Origin: Sternotherus odoratus
Lineage: Eukaryota > Chordata > Testudines > Kinosternidae
Length of the DNA stretch: 64,000 nt
Assembly (NCBI GenBank): GCA_032164245.1
Contig: JAVMKO010000005.1
Coordinates: 39,088,133-39,152,132 of the forward strand
Direction of reading: 5' to 3'
Shown: positions 56,155 through 64,000 of the stretch, in pieces
Layout: each line of letters starts with the position of its first letter
How positions within the stretch are numbered: the stretch's first letter is position 1
Program-made: the position numbers and the translations under genes
The notes under the pieces: generated by a model
Seen by the model: the letters and a program-made list of their open reading frames with translations, nothing else
What the model was told of the DNA's origin: nothing
Databases searched by the model: none

Positions 56155-56212
56155 GTCTAGTGTATATCAGCAAGAGACTTTCAGTGCTACTTCAAGCAGT
56201 ATTCATCCCCAC

Positions 56213-56234
56213 TTTTTTTTTTTTTTTTTTTTTT
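56213..56234. repeat. poly(T) tract, 22 bases
   Basis: Uninterrupted T22. Confidence 0.8.
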
Positions 56235-59200
56235 GCAATCTCAGAAGGATTTATTATTGGTATGAGTAGGGATGTCAGTGAGAATGTGGCTTGTTCAGAA
56301 GCTGGGCTGCCAGAACACAAGCTCCAACCACAGAAGCCCTGGCTTCTCCGCTCCTTGATCACGCATCCTTGTGATCTGCAATGGAGGATGTCTAACCTCA
56401 CTGTTGGCTCTCCCACAGAGAGAAGCGTTCAACAGAAACTGCAAGCCCAATTTTGCCGATTCTGTCCATCCCAACCTGTTGATGTTTTTTCTCATGGAGG
56501 GGAAGTGTTTCTGCTCAAGTATTCAGTGTCTAGTAGTGTGTTTGGAACATGCTGATTCAGAATGCATTGGGTATATGGGCTCAGTCATTTTTCCTGAAAA
56601 ATGAAAAGGGAGAAAAAAAAAGACTAAAAATCATGCCAGATTTCCATGTAAATACTTTAATTACATCTGAATGCTTAAAAGTTGAGTTAAATTACACCTT
56701 AACACATCTATTCAATTATATGTATACATCCAGTTCCCTGTAAAAAGGTGCTATCACACTAAAAGAATGCTAAAGCCCAACCAATAGTGGGAATATTCTT
56801 TTAGTCTTATCTGTATAACACTGATTCAAGGGCCCCCAGCACAGGGCAGAGCCCCCTTATATGAGAGAAGTTTGAATCGGAGAAGAATTCTGTCCATTCA
56901 TTATATAATATAGGTCTTACCCCCTAATACATGACAAAGTATGGGTTTGTTTCCAGATACACAGCGAGTGCATCACTCAGCAACTGCCTGAGAAGTGCAA
57001 GGAAGGGGTTCCCAGCGCTTTGCAAAGCATATTGTTGCTTTGAGGAAATACTCCCTGTTACAGTTTTGTGTATTGAACCAAAGAATGAAAAAAATTCACT
57101 TCAGTGATAAGGAGTCTTGAAAAATGTTCGCCTAAAAAGAAAACGCCAACGTTGTTTAGTTTTAAATCGTTCAGAAGCCCTAAGCCCTGACAGGTCCCAG
57201 TGGGCCTTACAGCAACAGCTGAAATCTACAGGGGAGAAATCTGACAACTCAGTTGCTGGCAGCCATCTCTGAGCCAATAGAAAGAGATGCTGGTTGTCCC
57301 AAAGCAAAGTGTGTGATGTGTTTGGTTCAGATTCTCATCTGGGGTAAAATCAGTGGAGCTGCACTGAAGCCTCCCAGGGCTCAGTACCTCAAAGGTATTA
57401 GCACCTAACTCCCATTGAATTAGGCACATTAATACATGTATTGCTCTGGGCCATCAACAATGCCCACCGAACCCAGTGGAGCTAGGCTGTATTACACACC
57501 AGCTGAGGATCGAGCTTATTTCCATACACCTCACCCTGTTGTGAGCAATCCTTTTGGAGTGGGGACACTAATGGCAGCCAGTAGCTGAGGTGCTGGGATG
57601 CCTTTTTGTAGATTCCAGTTTTCTTCTGGCTACGCACTAAAGGCCATTTCCCCAAGGCCAGCTATAGACTCCAGGATCAAACAGTTTACAAGAATCCTCA
57701 AAACTTTTAACTGGGCTCAGTCCAGCAAAGTCTTATTCAGGTGAGTAGTGTGAGTGAATACTCTGGTGGGCAAGGACAAGTTGCATGAAAAGAGGTTTCA
57801 GGATCGGGCCCACAAGCAGAAAAGGTACTTGCACATATGAAAGGGGACAATTTGTAGGAAAATGATTGAGGGAGTGTACACTGGCCAGCAAATCCTGACT
57901 TGTGCAGTTCTATGAATACCCAAACTGCTGGACACTCTGCCAGCCAGCCGCCTGCCTCTTTGCATAATGCCCACTTTCTAAATATAGGTTTGCATTCAGA
58001 TTTTGGCTGTCAATTTAAAGAGAGCTCTTAACTTTGAGCATCATGTAGTTGTCTCTCTCTGCACTGGAGCTCCTGGGCAAAAGGCAGTTCTGTTTGACAA
58101 ATGCATATGCTGAAGGAAAACCAACAGATAATCAGGGCATCATGCATACATCAGATCTCAAACTTGTTGGTGGAACAGCTGGATCTCTTGAATATATCTA
58201 TATAGATCCATAGATACAGGCCCATCACCTGGTATTACAATCTACCTTTGGCATGAATATATCAACCAGGCCTTTTGCCCAGGGAGTGGAGGGAGTCACT
58301 GAGGTCAGAAGATCATGGACAGGCAGGGGCTCTCTGATTTGCTAGGTTCCCCCATTTCAGTTTCAGGCTTGGAGACTGGGTCAGGAAAGATAGGATAGTT
58401 GTCTTATGATCTGGCTGTATTGGGGATCATGGGTGAAGGGAAACTTACAGACAGCCTGTTTTTGCACTTTTCTACTATCATTGCTTAGGTCCTGCTACTT
58501 GCTTTTGATGTTTTCCCTGCAGTGCCTGGCCATATTCCACTTCCTCTTGGTGACTGTCAGAAAGCTCTGCTTATTACAGTGCCAGCTCCATACTGCAGTG
58601 TACCAAGGTGGCCAGTGGCAGTGGGGGCCTGGCAGGCCCCATAACACCACTCTTGCCCAGGGGCTTCCTCTTCAGCACTCATCACTCCTATGAGTTGACG
58701 ATACAGCTGAGAGAGTACACCAGTGATAAAGGCGAACCAAAAGGATTTGTTTTTACCTACCAAGACCTGAGTTAAAGATTGTGCATTTCTTCTGATGTTC
58801 CTGAGACATAAAGAAGAGCATTTTCTTATACTCTGTATGCCGCTTTAGATAGGGTCACCTATTTCAGCAGGAGAAGCAAAGAACCCTGAATGCAGGTCTG
58901 TCAGGTAAATAAGTAAGGATCAGACTTTTGACCATTTTGTATTGAGATTTATTTGTTCTATATTTTCTTACACACACACACACACACACTCCCTCAAAGT
59001 GTTGTTCTTCCCTCATAAAACTTTGCTCTGTAAAAACCATCTTCCTTGGCCAAAGCAAGGAGTGGATGGGACTACATCTGAGCCCATTTATTATTATTAT
59101 TATTATTAAATTAATGCTACCACTGTGGTATCCGGTTATCAATTACTGCCACTCCTAGCTAAGCCAGAGGGAGATAAGAGGTCCCAGCTTTTAGGAGCTG

Positions 59201-59983
59201 AGTGGCTTGTCCCTACATTCTTATTACATCATTGATAGGACATTCAACCATTTCCTCTCTTTCGATTTATTTAATCAATTTGTTTTTCCAAAGCTCTTTG
59301 GTTCACCTTTAAAACTAGTTTAACACCCCTGCTACAGAAACCCAATGGAAGAGCACAAGGAATCTATGAGTGCTACCCTGTGTGTTTATGAACAATCTAG
59401 GAAGCACAAGAGGCAAGACGGACAAGCTTGCCCTGGGATAACTTCATGTGCTCATGGGCACTGCTGAGGAGGCAGGCACAGCTGCCCTACCTCCCAGCTC
59501 AAAGGGGCTTAAGTAACCCCCAGGTACCTGCCAAAGCTCTGTGGAAACCATTAGATTATACTGCAGGACTCCAATCGTGAGATGTTATGGTATAAAACCA
59601 CTGCGAGAGCCCTTCAAAACAAGTGCTCCCACCCCCACCACAGTCCCATGACTTGGTAGGGTCCTGCATTCTGACTGATTTGGCTTCAAGACAGTTTATC
59701 TTCATTCCTGCACATCTTGGTAAGACGGCAGATCACTCCTGAAATCTGAGCATGACAGCTCAGGGCCTTTGGTAGCGATGGACGCACCAAAAGCTGCTGC
59801 AGCCAACCACCACCAAGCATTTGCTGCCTGAAGTTTGTAAATGCCCAGAACCGATCCCCAGTCGCATCACAAACTGACGGGGTGGTCGGTAGGCTCTGTA
59901 TCCTCATCCATGCTTGTGGTATGTAACTGGTTGGCTCCACCCTCCCTGATCTCAGCGTGATCCAAAGCAGGGGCAGGTGTCGT
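56235..59983. other. region downstream of C3orf18 (3' UTR and intergenic)
   Basis: Contains the C3orf18 3' UTR near 59983. A possible AATAAA on the minus strand lies within the ATT repeat at about 59086-59091, but this is weak. Microsatellites: (CA)10 at 58970-58989 and (ATT)n at about 59086-59109. Other sequence is unrecognised, apart from an old repeat phrase near 57705-57810. Confidence 0.45.
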
Positions 59984-60064
59984 TCATGCATTGATAGCGT
60001 TAGCAACATCTGTGAACACAAGACGGCTGGGTCTCTGGACGGTTCCCTGGCTCGTCAGGAGGAT
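59984..60064 (-). CDS. C3orf18: C3orf18 homologue, last coding exon
   Basis: Preceded on the minus strand by a good acceptor (CTTCATTTTTGCAG), it encodes 26 residues ILLTSQGTVQRPSRLVFTDV then ANAINA and a TGA at 59986-59984. The C-terminus QRPSRLVFTDVANAI is the conserved end of vertebrate C3orf18, a small single-pass membrane protein of unknown function. It joins in phase 0 to 61325-61454. The segment just before it is poorly conserved relative to human, as expected for that part of the family. Confidence 0.93.
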   Translation of the reverse strand: MLLTSQGTVQRPSRLVFTDVANAINA

Positions 60065-63247
<3,183 letters not shown>

Positions 63248-63273
63248 CTCTTCCTCTTCCTGATATAGAGAAC
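63248..63273 (-). CDS. C3orf18: C3orf18 homologue, 26-base micro-exon
   Basis: Bounded by a CTCTTTTGCCTCTAG acceptor (ending 63274) and a GTAAGTT donor (63247). It encodes VLYIRKRK plus AG of a split arginine completed by the G of the next exon. This is the cytoplasmic edge of the membrane helix and the basic stop-transfer stretch; in human the same place reads VLYIRKKKR. The ectodomain and the rest of the helix must be in an exon beyond the right edge. Confidence 0.88.
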
Positions 63274-63309
63274 CTAGAGGCAAAAGAGAAACACCATTAA
63301 AACAGTGCC

Positions 63310-64000
63310 AGTGAAGAGAGGAGCAGGAGATAGTGCCTATCTTTAAAAAGAGGTACAAGGAGGACCTGGGGAATTACAGACAAGTCACCCTAACGTTGAT
63401 ACCTGGAAAAATACTGGAACAAATTACTAAACAATCAATTTGTAAACACACAGAGGATAATAGGGTTACAAGGAATTGCCATCATGGATTTGTCAAGAAC
63501 AAACTATGCCAAGCCAAACTAATTTCCTTCTTTTAACAGAGTTACTGGGCTAGGGGATGGGTGAAATAGTAGATGTGGTATATCTCAATTTTAGTAAGGC
63601 TTTTGACACAGTGATATTCTCATAAACTAGGGAATTGGGGTTTAGATGAAATTACTATAAGGTGGGTTTACAACAGGTTGAAAGACTATACTCAGAGTAG
63701 TTATGGTTTGCTGACAACCTGGGAGGATGTATCTAGAGGGGCCTGCAGAGATCTGTCCTGGGGCTGGTACTAATCAATATTTTCATTAATGACTTGGAAA
63801 ATGGAGTACAGAGTGTGTTTATACACCAAGCTGAGAGGGGCTGCAAGCACTTTAGAGGACAGAATTAGAATTCAAAATTGTTTTAACAAATTAGAGGATT
63901 GGTCTGAATTGAACAAGATGAACCTCAGTAAAGACAAGTGCAAAGTACTTCACTTAGGAAGAAAAAAAATCAAATTCACAGCTACAAAAGGGGAAATAAC
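63310..64000 (+). mobile_element. CR1-group LINE, RT region, running off the window
   Basis: Plus-strand pieces VPIFKKRYKEDLGNYRQVTL, LIPGKILEQI, AFDTV, NIFINDLENGVQ and a final LSKDKCKVLHLGR-like stretch are the RT order of CR1/L3 LINEs. Stops and frameshifts (for example after FLLL at 63536) show it is dead. It lies within an intron of C3orf18, antisense to the gene. Confidence 0.85.

Overview
This is vertebrate nuclear DNA, most likely from a turtle (a crocodilian is the alternative). The evidence is a set of split host genes with GT-AG introns, many CR1 LINE 3' ends, decayed MIR SINEs, a Penelope-like element, hAT MITEs with readable 8-bp target-site duplications, and a Gmr1-type Ty3/gypsy element. 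There is no bacterial-style coding. Most open reading frames here are chance frames in GC-rich repeats and are not annotated.

Three host loci are supported. (1) The first coding exon of WDR82 lies at 535-695 on the minus strand, in a CpG island with YY1-type sites and four tandem GCATTGTGGG motifs; the rest of the gene runs off the left edge. (2) An HMGA-like (AT-hook architectural chromatin protein) gene lies on the plus strand, with exons at 33065-33157, 35387/35390-35473, about 37477-37523 and from 42408. It has the one-AT-hook-per-exon layout of HMGA1/HMGA2, but the third hook carries a one-base frame problem. (3) The 3' half of C3orf18 lies on the minus strand, with coding exons at 63248-63273, 61325-61454 and 59984-60064; its first coding exon is beyond the right edge. 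In human, WDR82 and C3orf18 are both on 3p21 but are not neighbours, and no HMGA gene lies between them.

The rest is layered mobile DNA. 1-9.4 kb holds the WDR82 promoter followed by a 1.84-kb hAT element with a perfect 8-bp TSD, MITEs, a solo LTR, another hAT element and a CR1 fragment. 9.4-15.3 kb is a nearly complete but inactivated minus-strand Ty3/gypsy element with LTRs of about 750 bp and TSD CTTCC. Its integrase lies upstream of reverse transcriptase and its Gag contains a SCAN-like region, both marks of the Gmr1 lineage. 15.3-17.7 kb holds a second, internally deleted relative and another LTR-like block. 17.7-33 kb is intergenic, with MIRs, CR1, a palindromic GTACTGG minisatellite and G-rich repeat DNA. 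33-43 kb is the HMGA-like gene with a CT-rich tract, a Penelope fragment and a MITE in its introns. 43-60 kb is intergenic, with LTRs, hAT elements, a hAT transposase remnant and a minus-strand LINE. 60-64 kb is C3orf18, with a CR1 LINE entering from the right edge.

All calls are by eye, without alignment or database search. Exon calls for WDR82 and C3orf18 are firm. The HMGA-like gene is well supported for hooks 1 and 2 and less so for hook 3 and the tail. Old repeat boundaries are approximate unless a TSD is given.
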